A stretch of 64,000 nt of DNA from Rhodoferax lacus (GTDB lineage Bacteria; Pseudomonadota; Gammaproteobacteria; Burkholderiales; Burkholderiaceae_C), in the NCBI RefSeq assembly GCF_003415675.1, contig NZ_QFZK01000011.1, positions 62,001 through 126,000 of the forward strand, written 5' to 3'. Shown here piece by piece: positions 43,450 to 53,121 of this stretch. How positions within the stretch are numbered: the first letter of the stretch is position 1; every line of letters begins with the position of its first letter. Under the pieces are notes generated by a model that was not told the origin of the DNA, did no database searches, and worked only from the letters and a program-made list of their open reading frames with translations. Position numbers and translations under genes: made by a program.

Positions 43450-44010
43450 CTAGTGCGTGACATTGTCACGCTTGAGGACCTTGACCGCAGTCAGCAGTAA
43501 TATCTTCATGTCAAAACCAAACGATTGCCTTTCAAGGTATTCCCGGTCGAGTGCTACTTTCTGCGGAATAGGAATTTCGTCGCGGCCATTTACTTGGGCC
43601 CATCCGGTCAAGCCCGGCAACAGCCTATGCACACCCTGCTCGGTTCGCAGCTGAATCAAATCTGCCTGGTTGAAGAGGGCGGGCCGCGGACCTACAAAGC
43701 TCATATCTCCTTTAAGGATGCTCCACAACTGGGGCAACTCGTCGAGACTGCTTTTCCGCAAGAAGCTGCCTATGGGCGTCAAGTGAGAAGCTGGATCAGC
43801 CAGCAAATGGGTAGCGACCGCAGGTGTGCCAATCCGCATGGATCGGAACTTGGGCATTTTGAAGACACGGTTGTGTTGGCCTACTCGGTCGGACCAATAG
43901 AGGACGGGGCCGCGAGAACTAAGTCGGACCAAAATTGCCGTATAAACCAACGGCAGTAGCAATACAACCCCAGCGACTGTTACTAGTGCAACATCAAAGC
44001 AACGTTTCAC
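43450..44010 (-). CDS. Initiating phosphoglycosyl transferase (PglC/WcaJ carboxyl-domain type)
   Basis: 186 residues. A re-entrant amino-terminal hydrophobic helix (VALVTVAGVVLLLPLVYTA) is followed by the catalytic part with the conserved pair D-E in SSLDELPQLWSILKGDMSFVGPRP (split). This single-module size matches PglC, which moves a sugar-phosphate from UDP-sugar to undecaprenyl phosphate. GTG 44010 (VKRCFDVA) is preferred because family members begin M-K-R-x-F-D; an ATG at 44049 would overlap the reductase gene by 56 bp. It overlaps that gene by 17 bp as called. Confidence 0.85.
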   Translation of the reverse strand: MKRCFDVALVTVAGVVLLLPLVYTAILVRLSSRGPVLYWSDRVGQHNRVFKMPKFRSMRIGTPAVATHLLADPASHLTPIGSFLRKSSLDELPQLWSILKGDMSFVGPRPALFNQADLIQLRTEQGVHRLLPGLTGWAQVNGRDEIPIPQKVALDREYLERQSFGFDMKILLLTAVKVLKRDNVTH

Positions 44011-44971
44011 TTTTTTTCCATGACAAGGTTGCCCTTCGTAAGCCTTCATCTACCGAAATCGGTGGGGTCCATCCCAACATGTCACGCGCCTTGGAAATAT
44101 CCACCTGGAGATTACCGGTCAGGCGCTGCAGAGTCGCACCTTGCCCAAACAGCGCGGCCCCCACTGCCAAGATCCACAATGGAATCGGAACAAACCAAAC
44201 CTTGCTGTGCAGTCCCTTGGCGATACCATTCACCAAGTCAACGGTAGACAAATCTTGACCATCGGAAACCAGGAAGGTTTGGTTGGCGGCATGTGGATGC
44301 ATGCAGCAAACCCCGATGAAGTTCACCAAATTGTCCAGACCAACCATGCTTCTCAAGTTTCGAACCGCGGCCAAAGGCAGCGGAATGCGGGCCAGCACCC
44401 CCCTGACCAGATGGGAAAAATTTCCAGGAGCGTTTGGCCCATAAACCAAAGGTGGACGAATGATGACAAATTCCATACCAGACTCCAGCGCTACTTTCCT
44501 CAATGCCTGCTCAGCCTCCCACTTCGACTGGGCATACGGATTGTGAGGCTGTGGCTTATGCCACTCGGTAAAAGGTTTGTGGGCCTCCGTCTTAAAACCG
44601 TTCACGCCTACGGAGCTTATAAAGACAAAGCGTTTGACTCCGCGTTGCGATGCCGCTCTGGCCAGTTGCACCGTGCCATGGAGGTTGGTATCCCGGAATG
44701 CCTGTGCAGGATTTGGGGAATGCTCACGCAACACGTGCACTCGTGCTGCTAAATGCACCACTACATCGACCCCGTCCAGAGCGAGATCCCACTGAGTTCG
44801 TCCATCGATATCGCCCGTCGTTACGGTTTCGTAAGGTGTATTGAGCTTTATCAGCGTGGCATGCCCCCTCAACGCCAGTCGAAGACGAACGCCATACTGG
44901 CTCGCCAAATGGGCAACCAGTTCTCGCCCTACAAAGCCACTGGCTCCTGTGATCAGTATTCTTGACGTCAT
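43994..44971 (-). CDS. NAD-dependent epimerase/reductase (WbpV-like)
   Basis: 325 residues, extended short-chain dehydrogenase fold. GASGFVGRELVAHL (~7-20) is the NAD site, HLAARVHVL follows, and the catalytic Y-x-x-x-K is in NPYAQSKWEAE. It resembles WbpV/WbiG-type enzymes that reduce the keto sugar from WbpM to UDP-QuiNAc or FucNAc; genes of this type habitually sit beside a PglC/WbpL-type transferase and WbpM, as here. The precise stereochemistry cannot be read. Confidence 0.82.
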   Translation of the reverse strand: MTSRILITGASGFVGRELVAHLASQYGVRLRLALRGHATLIKLNTPYETVTTGDIDGRTQWDLALDGVDVVVHLAARVHVLREHSPNPAQAFRDTNLHGTVQLARAASQRGVKRFVFISSVGVNGFKTEAHKPFTEWHKPQPHNPYAQSKWEAEQALRKVALESGMEFVIIRPPLVYGPNAPGNFSHLVRGVLARIPLPLAAVRNLRSMVGLDNLVNFIGVCCMHPHAANQTFLVSDGQDLSTVDLVNGIAKGLHSKVWFVPIPLWILAVGAALFGQGATLQRLTGNLQVDISKARDMLGWTPPISVDEGLRRATLSWKKSETLL

Positions 44972-44974
44972 TAC

Positions 44975-45907
44975 TTAACTGGACGATTCGCCAGTAACCC
45001 CGATCACAGCGCACCAGACACAGGAAGCAAAAAAGAAGACCCGGTCGCGCAGAGTACGACGGCACTGCGGTGCAAGCAACGCAAGTTGCAACAAATGCCA
45101 ACGCCGACCTTCCAACAAGCGACTGACCGATTGGGACTCCGTTCCACACGCCGTTCGGGCTATCACGCGCGCCTGATTCAGCGCGTCACCAGATACGACT
45201 TGATTGAACCGTCGCATAAATGAGTAAAAACCCGTGTTGGCACCCAACTGATTGCCCGCATGCTGTCGATACTGCAATCCAGAATAGTCATCAATAATCC
45301 ATTTGAAGCCGTGTGCGCGTGCGTATGCATAAGTAAACCAATCGTGATACACCACTTCTTTCAAGGACTGCATTTGATTGCGCGCTGCACTCTGCAATTC
45401 AAGTGCCAGTTTTAGGCACATCAGGTAGGTGCAACCCGGGCCGGCCGACTCAAACAAGTAATCCCAACGCCGCTGCGGGTTGGCCTTGTAGACGAGGACC
45501 TGCTTGCCAGAGGCCCAAAACGCAGTGACGTTGCTGGAGTAGGCATCCCCTCTTTGCAACAACAATTGCTCGCAGGCACGTGCCATTTTGCACTCTGCCC
45601 ATATGTCGTCCTGATCAGCAAAGCCAAAATAATCAAAACCGGAAAGATCCAAATCACGCAACAACCGGAAGAAATTTGCAGAAGCACCGCCAAACCGCTG
45701 CCCCATAGGCAGTACTACCACCCGTGCATCAGTCCTTGCCAACTGGTTTACCCATGCTTCCGACCCGTCAGAAGATATGTCAACGCTGACAAACAACGTT
45801 ATTACTACACCTTCTTGCCCCAGTATGGATGCTACCTGCTGCGGAAGATACTGAATCCCGTTATAAACAGCCAAAGCGATGGCGATTCGTGGATAACCAT
45901 TTTTCAT
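44975..45907 (-). CDS. Glycosyltransferase family 2 (rhamnosyltransferase-like)
   Basis: 310 residues. GT-A fold opening IAIALAVYNGIQYLPQQVASI, an SVDISSDGS motif and the metal-binding FADQDDIW (D-x-D) near ~95. The carboxyl half with YHDWFTYAYA and an aromatic-rich end resembles rhamnosyl/galactosyl transferases of O-antigen clusters. Donor and acceptor unknown. One base separates it from the next upstream gene's stop, indicating co-translation. Confidence 0.84.
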   Translation of the reverse strand: MKNGYPRIAIALAVYNGIQYLPQQVASILGQEGVVITLFVSVDISSDGSEAWVNQLARTDARVVVLPMGQRFGGASANFFRLLRDLDLSGFDYFGFADQDDIWAECKMARACEQLLLQRGDAYSSNVTAFWASGKQVLVYKANPQRRWDYLFESAGPGCTYLMCLKLALELQSAARNQMQSLKEVVYHDWFTYAYARAHGFKWIIDDYSGLQYRQHAGNQLGANTGFYSFMRRFNQVVSGDALNQARVIARTACGTESQSVSRLLEGRRWHLLQLALLAPQCRRTLRDRVFFFASCVWCAVIGVTGESSS

Positions 45908-45908
45908 A

Positions 45909-46742
45909 CTATCTTGACTTGTCCGAAAAAAATCTGTGAATTACCAACCGCCTTAAGAATTTAATAGCGGAAAACAGATTCAAGGCTGCGAATTCAATAT
46001 GGGAAATATACTTGGAATTCAGCAGGCGTCGATAATTCCCAAAATCTCCACGGGCCATATTCAACCATTGCGCACTCAAACCGGAATGACCAAAACCGCT
46101 TTTATAGGTTGCCGCAAGCGCCACAGGTATTCTGGCTACCCTCTGGTTTGAACATACTATATTAAGCCATAACATACGATCCTCCATGAACCGCTGTCCC
46201 TCTAAAAATCTGCAAGAGATGTCCCGTCTCAACATGACTGAGGGTGTCACAAAACGGTTGGCAATAAGTAATTGCCATTTGGAAATCGGCCTGGCGATCG
46301 ACTTGCCTCCATCGGTTTGAAGTTTCCAGTCGGGCAAATCATCTTTCAAAAGAATTTGATGTGTATGACCGCACAAGGCAAGTTCAGGTTGGTTCAACAT
46401 TAGATTCAGTTGAATACGTACTTTCTCAGGATGCCATGCATCGTCTGAATCAAGAAAAGCAATGTAGGGCTGTGTAGCGATTGCCCAACCTGCGTTGCGT
46501 GCACTTCCAGCCCCCATGTTCTTGTCAAGTAGTACCGTGCGTATCCAACCTGCCGTGTATTTGGCCGCAATTGCTTGCATCAATAAGCGCGTATCGTCAC
46601 CGCTGCAGTCGTCCACTAATATCAACTCAGCAGGGACCAACGATTGAGCAGCAACAGAAGCGACCGCACGCTCCAGTGTCGCAGTACACCGGTAACACGG
46701 AATAATTGCAGTAACTACCGCCAAAGACCCGGTCTGACTCAT
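45909..46742 (-). CDS. Glycosyltransferase family 2
   Basis: 277 residues. VVTAIIPCYRCTATLERAVAS, ILVDDCSGDDT and AFLDSDDAWHPEK give the GT-A nucleotide and metal sites. The carboxyl part is rich in basic and aromatic residues. ATG 46742 (MSQTGSLAV) is preferred; an ATG at 46796 would overlap the upstream glycosyltransferase by 13 bp. Donor unknown. Confidence 0.82.
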   Translation of the reverse strand: MSQTGSLAVVTAIIPCYRCTATLERAVASVAAQSLVPAELILVDDCSGDDTRLLMQAIAAKYTAGWIRTVLLDKNMGAGSARNAGWAIATQPYIAFLDSDDAWHPEKVRIQLNLMLNQPELALCGHTHQILLKDDLPDWKLQTDGGKSIARPISKWQLLIANRFVTPSVMLRRDISCRFLEGQRFMEDRMLWLNIVCSNQRVARIPVALAATYKSGFGHSGLSAQWLNMARGDFGNYRRLLNSKYISHIEFAALNLFSAIKFLRRLVIHRFFSDKSR

Positions 46743-46783
46743 TTCAAATTCCAATGCTTGACCTTTGAATGTGACTTTCAACT

Positions 46784-47872
46784 TCACCCACGCCATGTCA
46801 GAGACAAAAATGCGCGCTTCAAACCAGCAAATAGCATGCTGTCAGCACGAATTCGAAAATTAGCAATTATCATCAGCATCAATTTGGTCGTTAAACCGGC
46901 GCCAGTGCCGAAAGACTTATGCAATCGACTCCATCTGTAGTCAATATCTGGATAGCTTGAAGCAACTCGTAGGTAGAGCCTGGTCATATGATCCAGCAAT
47001 ACCTCCCTAGCTTCTCCTACACTTGAACGCAGCAATATGTTGAATACGCAATCCACATGATCCATATTCAATGTATAAGGTTCGCTCTCGCGCATTTGCC
47101 ATACATCTTCTACCAATTTCATGTCTAGTCCTAATGGGGCGGACATGTGATTCCAGTAGCGAAAGCGAACTTCCTGTGTCAATTTTTGTTGCAGCGCAAA
47201 TGAAGACATCGAAATCTGGGTCTGATGTTGGCGGTAATTAAGCAAAACCTCCGGGACATTAGACATCTTCCATCCCGCTCTTGCCGCCCTTTCCCACAAA
47301 TCGTAGTCTTCACATTTCTCCCATAAATCATCGTACTTTAATTTCTTTGCGAGTTCTGCCCTCATCAACACTGAGGGATGGGCAAACGGTGAACCGAATA
47401 ACATACTAATCTTAATCGCAGCATCAGATTGTGGATGGCGAATTATTCGATTGTCACTGGTGCCAAAAAAGCGGATCCAACTCCCGCACAAATCGTCACC
47501 TCGTTGCTCCAACCAATTGATTTGCTTTTCAAATCGATTGGGCAAAGATATGTCATCCGCATCCATTCGAGCTATCCATTTGCCTCGCGCTAAACCAATA
47601 CCCTCATTCAGCGAATGCACAAGACCTCTATTTTCTCTGGAGATAAATATTATTCGAGGGTCTTTTACACTCATATCTCTCAATATATCTCCCGTACTAT
47701 CCAGAGATCCATCATTGATAGCTATTAACTCAAAATCTACAAAAGTCTGCGACAATATCGATTCCACAGCCTCACGCACATAGAGTTCCGCGTTGAAGGC
47801 TGGCAGCACTACTGATATAAGGGGTCTAAAGGTATTGAAATTCTCATGATCAATCACAGCGATAGGCTCCAT
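46784..47872 (-). CDS. Glycosyltransferase family 2
   Basis: 362 residues. ISVVLPAFNAELYVREAVES, AINDGSLDST and ARMDADDISLP mark a GT2 catalytic domain (~18-240), with a helical carboxyl extension of ~100 residues. It lies in the A+T-rich part of the locus; an 87-bp gap to the fucosyltransferase gene holds no clear signal. Confidence 0.83.
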   Translation of the reverse strand: MEPIAVIDHENFNTFRPLISVVLPAFNAELYVREAVESILSQTFVDFELIAINDGSLDSTGDILRDMSVKDPRIIFISRENRGLVHSLNEGIGLARGKWIARMDADDISLPNRFEKQINWLEQRGDDLCGSWIRFFGTSDNRIIRHPQSDAAIKISMLFGSPFAHPSVLMRAELAKKLKYDDLWEKCEDYDLWERAARAGWKMSNVPEVLLNYRQHQTQISMSSFALQQKLTQEVRFRYWNHMSAPLGLDMKLVEDVWQMRESEPYTLNMDHVDCVFNILLRSSVGEAREVLLDHMTRLYLRVASSYPDIDYRWSRLHKSFGTGAGLTTKLMLMIIANFRIRADSMLFAGLKRAFLSLTWRG

Positions 47873-47959
47873 ACAAATCCAATTCGTGTTTCAAATCAAA
47901 ACGTCGCCAGTATCGGAAAAGTCAAGGCTTCCAAAGCCTAATTCTCTCGAAATTTTCAC

Positions 47960-48835
47960 CTAAAGTCTTATCCAATTTGCAGGCAGCAAGTCTTCTGTAT
48001 TTATTTCCTTGGCAAACCATTTTTTAGGAGCTATGACGATTTTTTCAGAACTTCTATTTAGCCATGCTCCCCACCAACTGAAAGAGCTATTCGCAATAAT
48101 ATTGTGTTTACACAAGCTCATCAATCGCATGTCATTGTAACTATCTGCACCCGTATTATGATGAACATAGTTACAAGGATAATCCATTGATAAATTCTCT
48201 CTAACCCACTGGAGATCATCGGAAAAAATGAAAAAGCTCGGATTGTCAACTCGCTTTGTAATGTGCCCAATTGCTTCTTCATAGTAATCCAAGGAACATA
48301 AACCATGTGTTGCGTTGATTGACGGGTTCTTTGCAAAATCATTTCGACGAACGTGCAATGCGATTGAATTAGAACTGGCAATTTTTTCAGAAAATTCAAA
48401 ATTAGTCTTGCACATAGGCAGTCTAAATGAAAAATCAGCGAGGATTTCATTCCTTATTTCCATAAAGTATTTTTCACTCTGCCAATATCCACTTATATAG
48501 CTCCCATCTCTCAAGTGCAACACTTCCGGACTGTAATTGAAAGTTTGCTCCTGAATTAAAGATGATTTATACACATGCCGCAATCCACATGCATTAATAA
48601 CTTTCTGCACCATCAAGTACCGTTGCAAACCCAAAACCGATTTAATATCTGCTGGAGTAGCTGTGGTTGCGTGTATATCAAACAGCCTCTCCAACTCAAA
48701 TCCACTATGTATATTTAGTGTACGATCCGATATTGCAAGCTTCATTTCTGCGCCAAGCCTTTTCGCGCAAGCTCGTCCAAACGCATATTGAAACATTTGA
48801 TTTCCTAGCCCGCCGGATAAGTGCAAGATAATCAA
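47960..48835 (-). CDS. Alpha-1,2-fucosyltransferase-like, GT11
   Basis: 291 residues. GT11 hallmarks: LSGGLGNQMFQYAFGRACA at the amino end, the donor motif H-x-R-R-x-D in ALHVRRNDF (~160), and NSSFSWWGAWLN near the carboxyl end. Bacterial GT11 enzymes transfer L-fucose from GDP-fucose in alpha-1,2 linkage, as in O-antigens mimicking blood group H. The gmd-fcl pair at the start of the same locus would supply the donor. Linkage and acceptor are inferred from family. Confidence 0.87.
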   Translation of the reverse strand: MIILHLSGGLGNQMFQYAFGRACAKRLGAEMKLAISDRTLNIHSGFELERLFDIHATTATPADIKSVLGLQRYLMVQKVINACGLRHVYKSSLIQEQTFNYSPEVLHLRDGSYISGYWQSEKYFMEIRNEILADFSFRLPMCKTNFEFSEKIASSNSIALHVRRNDFAKNPSINATHGLCSLDYYEEAIGHITKRVDNPSFFIFSDDLQWVRENLSMDYPCNYVHHNTGADSYNDMRLMSLCKHNIIANSSFSWWGAWLNRSSEKIVIAPKKWFAKEINTEDLLPANWIRL

Positions 48836-48838
48836 GAT

Positions 48839-50320
48839 TCAAGCTTTCCGCAATCCAATTGAGAGCAATGCAGTCAGTGCGGGATTTCGCCACAGCAATA
48901 ACATCACAACCCCGCCTGCCATTAAGAATCCCAACGCCATTAATTCAATACACTCCAGAAAGTTCGTTGATGTAATAGGTGCAATAATCGCTGAGGCAGC
49001 ACAAACGAGGAGTGTCACAATACCTATCATCCATCTCCATACATCCAGTTTAACTCGCACCATCCGCTGCATTACTATGACCATCGCCATGCACATCAAC
49101 AACCCGGATGACGCCAAAACAACCGATATATGGTTTATATCGCCTTGCCGCTGATTCACCCAAATTAAACCAATCCAAACTGCAAGAGCACCGATACCGT
49201 ATGGAAGAATGTAATTCGTAGTATTTCGCTCAATCTGTGCTGCATAGGACCACAAATTCGCTGTGCAACGTGAGAACTCGACGATCACCCCTAAAGTCAC
49301 GAAGGCAACCGATGCGTAATAAAGCTCATTGGTGAGCACCACCAACAATGAAGATGCAAAGACAAAATTAAATCCTGCTAACACTGCATATAGAGGCCAC
49401 ATTACATTAATCACATTGGAGAGAATGGCGGAATTTTCCGATGCTGACTTTGATTCAGTAATATGTCGGAAAAAGTATGGTGACAAAAATTGCATTGATA
49501 CTGCCTCAACAATCGCCCAAATTTGGGCTGTAATACTTAGCCCAATTGCCAAAAGTCCCAACTCTTTTGCACCCCAAACTCCACCAATCCAAAAACGGTA
49601 GCCCGCAGTTTGAATCCACATCAAGCCGGTAGCCATGGCAAGTGGCAGACAGAATTTTATGATCGTCTTTTTGTCAATTAGAGATATAGGTTCTGTTTCG
49701 ACAGTTTTCAAATTATTTTCATTTTTTATATACCTTCTCAGCATCATCCCTCCACCCACCGCACCCACCGCCATGCCAATGGCTTGCCCCAATAGCCATG
49801 AAATTCCGGTGGGGTAGTTGTACGATAAGTATGCCGAGAATGCGAGCCCCACAATGGACGTTGACAGCATCCAACATACACTGGCACTACGAAAACCCAG
49901 CATGTTTAATATATATACAACCGTTCCATTCCAAGTACCAAAGTACACCATTAAACTGACAGCCATTGCTGACAACAATGTCCCAGTAAGGCTTTGGTCC
50001 GTACCCGGATAGAAGTTCCACCAAAATGCGACCACAATCGCTATTCCCGCAGAAATAAACACAATATAGTTGTTGTATCCAGAGAGACGTTTGGTCAGAC
50101 TTCCATCATCCCACCAAGCATGTGTATTACGGTTGAGATGCAAGCCAACAGGACTAAGCAGTATCAAACCACAAAATCCTTGAAAAGCAATAAGCAGTGT
50201 GTACAGGCCAAAATCGGCGGGCTGTAAAAATGACGTTAATAGGCGCAAACTGGCGATAGATACCATTGCACTTACAACCCGCCCTCCCAACACCCAAACA
50301 ATATCACTGCGCATTTTCAT
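48839..50320 (-). CDS. wzx: Polysaccharide repeat-unit flippase Wzx-like
   Basis: 493 residues, about 12-14 hydrophobic spans, starting MKMRSDIVWVLGGRVVSAM and the MATE/PST-type segment RLLTSFLQPADFGLYTLL. Wzx moves undecaprenyl-linked oligosaccharide across the inner membrane. Sequence conservation in this family is low, so the call rests on topology, the amino-terminal pattern and context. The next gene begins 3 bp after its stop. ATG 50320 or 50314. Confidence 0.85.
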   Translation of the reverse strand: MKMRSDIVWVLGGRVVSAMVSIASLRLLTSFLQPADFGLYTLLIAFQGFCGLILLSPVGLHLNRNTHAWWDDGSLTKRLSGYNNYIVFISAGIAIVVAFWWNFYPGTDQSLTGTLLSAMAVSLMVYFGTWNGTVVYILNMLGFRSASVCWMLSTSIVGLAFSAYLSYNYPTGISWLLGQAIGMAVGAVGGGMMLRRYIKNENNLKTVETEPISLIDKKTIIKFCLPLAMATGLMWIQTAGYRFWIGGVWGAKELGLLAIGLSITAQIWAIVEAVSMQFLSPYFFRHITESKSASENSAILSNVINVMWPLYAVLAGFNFVFASSLLVVLTNELYYASVAFVTLGVIVEFSRCTANLWSYAAQIERNTTNYILPYGIGALAVWIGLIWVNQRQGDINHISVVLASSGLLMCMAMVIVMQRMVRVKLDVWRWMIGIVTLLVCAASAIIAPITSTNFLECIELMALGFLMAGGVVMLLLWRNPALTALLSIGLRKA

Positions 50321-50360
50321 CGTACTCAGCCTAAGGGACTTGGGTATTTAATTTCATTAA

Positions 50361-50879
50361 TTAATCATTCTTCCCAAATCTTACATTTCGCGCTGGCAAA
50401 CTCTTTATGATTTTCGCGGGAACACCGCCCACAACGCAATCAGGCGGAACATCTTTTGTGACAACTGCCCCTGCAGCTATAACTGCTCCACTCTTTATTT
50501 CTACGCCTGGAAGAATTATCGCACCTGTTCCAATCCAGACATCCTCTCCAATAACAATTGGTCTGTTTATCCCAACCTCTGTCACTGGCAGATGATATAG
50601 ATCGTGTGTAGCCGTCACAATGCGTACGCCAGCAGCTATTGCACATCTATCTCCAATGCTGATTGAACCCTTGCTTGATGCACCGATGTCTACACTGCGT
50701 GCGATAGATACATCGTTGCCAATAAATATTTGACTGGGAAATGCAAACTTAACATTGTGTGAAAAATGGCTATTTGTTCCAAACGAACCCAATGTCTTAA
50801 TACGATACATCCCCATTAACTGCCATACTATTTGAATTAGAAATTTACCCGGCAATGTAAGCAATCTCATAATACCCAT
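50361..50879 (-). CDS. Hexapeptide-repeat acyltransferase
   Basis: 172 residues. A left-handed beta-helix from ~45 ([53 protein letters not shown]) ending with the family's [15 protein letters not shown]. These trimeric enzymes O-acetylate sugars from acetyl-CoA; which sugar of the glycan is unknown. The amino-terminal ~30 residues are hydrophobic/basic. Confidence 0.85.
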   Translation of the reverse strand: MGIMRLLTLPGKFLIQIVWQLMGMYRIKTLGSFGTNSHFSHNVKFAFPSQIFIGNDVSIARSVDIGASSKGSISIGDRCAIAAGVRIVTATHDLYHLPVTEVGINRPIVIGEDVWIGTGAIILPGVEIKSGAVIAAGAVVTKDVPPDCVVGGVPAKIIKSLPARNVRFGKND

Positions 50880-50932
50880 TACAAATCGTTATATATATCG
50901 ACACTGGAGGGGCCACCCTATCTAAATTTAGA

Positions 50933-51958
50933 TCATTTTGCATGCTCTAGGTCGCCAACAATTGTATTCACTATCGTTTCAGCAAAGAAATCCGAACTAA
51001 AGGGTCTCGCTTTCTCACTTCCCAAAAACGCTGCAATCTTCTCTTGGTAGCAAATGAATTGTGCCTCTGTCATTGAGGACATATATTGATAAAGCGCCTC
51101 ATGACTCTTGAATTTACGACGATCAATAAAGCAATCATCAGGAATATAATTTGTGATATTTGATGCACCCCAATAGACAGGTATGCAACCAGAAAAAAAA
51201 CAGTCCCATATTTTTTCAGTAATATATCCGGGCAAATCACGCACATTTTCATAGCATATAGAAAAGCGGTATTTTTGCATTGTTTCCAGTTTGCTGGCAA
51301 CTCTGCCTCGATAGGAGGCGAAATATATCTTTCCATTTTGATTTCTTCTTGGCAGAAATCTCGCAATTTTTCTCTTGACACGGTTCATCAAACCAGACTT
51401 CTCTGCAGGCGCATCCCAGCCACTTCCAAACAAGTCAAAAGAGTGCGGTGCATTTTGTTCAAACCAGCGAATTGTTTTTACACGCTCCACATACAAGTCA
51501 AGTTCTGTTCGGGAAGGGAGTGACTTATTTGCAGCTATCAAACAACACAGTTTGTCCCTGCCAATCCACCCTCTTGTTTTATTTTCAATGATTTTATTAG
51601 GGAGATTAAATTTCACAAACCGATCTCCATCCACCCAATCGTCACGCCAAGTAAAGACACGTCTATATTTCTTCAAACAATTTTTGTTTTTATTGAGCGG
51701 TCTTATATTTGATGATTCGTAAAGCATCACATATGCCGTCACTCCTGCAACTAATTTTTTTTGCGCATCTTGATGCAATTCAAAATCAACGACTCTTGGC
51801 ACAAAAACATCAGGCGTATTTAATTCGATTCCATGCTTGAGAAATTGGCTTTTTAACTTCCAAAAGGGATAGTACCAATTGTCAGGATTGCCTTTGTTCA
51901 CATCATCGAAGATACTATTTTTTGTATGTCCTGTTCCGAGCAAGTGCGCCGTCTTCAT
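50933..51958 (-). CDS. Alpha-1,3-fucosyltransferase-like, GT10
   Basis: 341 residues. The GT10 signature is clear near ~235-265: [20 protein letters not shown] then [19 protein letters not shown], matching the conserved ENxxxxxYxTEKixxxxxxGxxPVxxG pattern of eukaryotic and Helicobacter alpha-1,3/4-fucosyltransferases. A family of its own within GT10 is possible since the amino half is divergent. Uses GDP-L-fucose, supplied by Gmd/Fcl. A second fucosyltransferase (GT11) is 2 kb downstream. Confidence 0.88.
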   Translation of the reverse strand: MKTAHLLGTGHTKNSIFDDVNKGNPDNWYYPFWKLKSQFLKHGIELNTPDVFVPRVVDFELHQDAQKKLVAGVTAYVMLYESSNIRPLNKNKNCLKKYRRVFTWRDDWVDGDRFVKFNLPNKIIENKTRGWIGRDKLCCLIAANKSLPSRTELDLYVERVKTIRWFEQNAPHSFDLFGSGWDAPAEKSGLMNRVKRKIARFLPRRNQNGKIYFASYRGRVASKLETMQKYRFSICYENVRDLPGYITEKIWDCFFSGCIPVYWGASNITNYIPDDCFIDRRKFKSHEALYQYMSSMTEAQFICYQEKIAAFLGSEKARPFSSDFFAETIVNTIVGDLEHAK

Positions 51959-52551
51959 TTGGAAGCGCCGTTCAAATTCAAACTTTTAAAAATCGACTGC
52001 GCAGTCTGCTTGTCACTTTCCCACCATCTAGATGACAAAAGTGCATTCCTAGTAAATTCATCAAATCTGTATCGAATAAATCGTGCTGGCACACCAGCAA
52101 CTATTGCGAAATCAGGGACATTTCTAGTGACTACGGCGTTAGCTGCAATTACCGCACCCACGCCCACTTTAACTCCACGCAAAACTATTGCATCAACTCC
52201 AATCCATACATCGCTCTCGATCACACAGTCTTCTTTTGTGAGTTCATCATATATTTTTTCGTAAAAATGAGAAGATGTTGAATAATTCATCAATTCATGC
52301 TCGCCAGGACCAATCGATACATTGTTTCCAATAGAAACATATCTACCGATACTCGCCCGTGTTACTGAAGAGTGTGCGCCGATGTATGTATAACTACCAA
52401 TCGCTGACTTTCCATCAACCTGCGTAAAATTACCTATTTCAATATGATGACCAATCAGAGACCTTGGCGAAACTGCGAGTGATTGAATGTTATTTCTTTT
52501 GCGAATCTTCTGCAAAAGAAGGACAAAAAATCGGAACAGTTTTCCCATCAC
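51955..52551 (-). CDS. CatB-type hexapeptide O-acetyltransferase
   Basis: 198 residues. A short hydrophobic head, then hexapeptide repeats ([25 protein letters not shown] split; [29 protein letters not shown]) and [13 protein letters not shown]. The GEHELMN segment carries a His in the position of the xenobiotic acetyltransferase catalytic base. Likely modifies a sugar of the glycan. The stop overlaps the GT10 ATG by 4 bp (ATGA). Confidence 0.85.
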   Translation of the reverse strand: MMGKLFRFFVLLLQKIRKRNNIQSLAVSPRSLIGHHIEIGNFTQVDGKSAIGSYTYIGAHSSVTRASIGRYVSIGNNVSIGPGEHELMNYSTSSHFYEKIYDELTKEDCVIESDVWIGVDAIVLRGVKVGVGAVIAANAVVTRNVPDFAIVAGVPARFIRYRFDEFTRNALLSSRWWESDKQTAQSIFKSLNLNGASK

Positions 52552-52554
52552 TAT

Positions 52555-53088
52555 TTAGGCTTTGTTACATTCAACATTCAAGCTAATGAGCATCCCATTT
52601 TCTTTATCCATATGGGGGATGTAGGCTTGTGAGTAATCATCCATATCTGCATGCTCTGTTTCGCGCCAGTCGTAGCGACGAACATTGGTAAAGCCGGTTT
52701 TCTCCAGAACCGCTTTTAAGGTATCAAAGTCAAAAACGTTGTAATGGATGTTATAGAGATAATCGCCTCTTCCAAAAAGTCCGCCCACCACCATATCCAA
52801 CTTTCCATAGAGTCGGTATACCTCGCATAGCTTTGCAAAATCTGGGACGGCAATTCGCAATACCCCGTTAGGTTGCAAAACCCTATGCCATTCGGCAAGA
52901 ACGCGTTCCACTTCCTTGCGCTTGAAGTGCTCCAAAACGTGGCAGTTGTATATCACCTCTACGCTTTCGTCCGGAACGAAAGACAAGTTGTCAATTGAAG
53001 CGACATGATCAACGTGTGGGTAATCAACTGCATCAATATGGATATATCCAGGGATATGCCGCTTTCCGCAGCCAAGATGTAATTTCAT
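52555..53088 (-). CDS. SAM-dependent methyltransferase (class I, small)
   Basis: 177 residues. Opens MKLHLGCGKRHIPGYIHIDA, the LHLGCG glycine motif for SAM, followed by VEVIYNCHVLEHFKRKEV and VLQPNGVLRIAVPDF; the pattern is that of predicted SAM-dependent methyltransferases found in polysaccharide loci. It could methylate a terminal sugar. It starts 3 bp before the next gene's ATG on the same strand. Confidence 0.82.
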   Translation of the reverse strand: MKLHLGCGKRHIPGYIHIDAVDYPHVDHVASIDNLSFVPDESVEVIYNCHVLEHFKRKEVERVLAEWHRVLQPNGVLRIAVPDFAKLCEVYRLYGKLDMVVGGLFGRGDYLYNIHYNVFDFDTLKAVLEKTGFTNVRRYDWRETEHADMDDYSQAYIPHMDKENGMLISLNVECNKA

Positions 53089-53121
53089 TTTTTCCTTCCA
53101 TTGCCAATTAATAAGAGTTCA

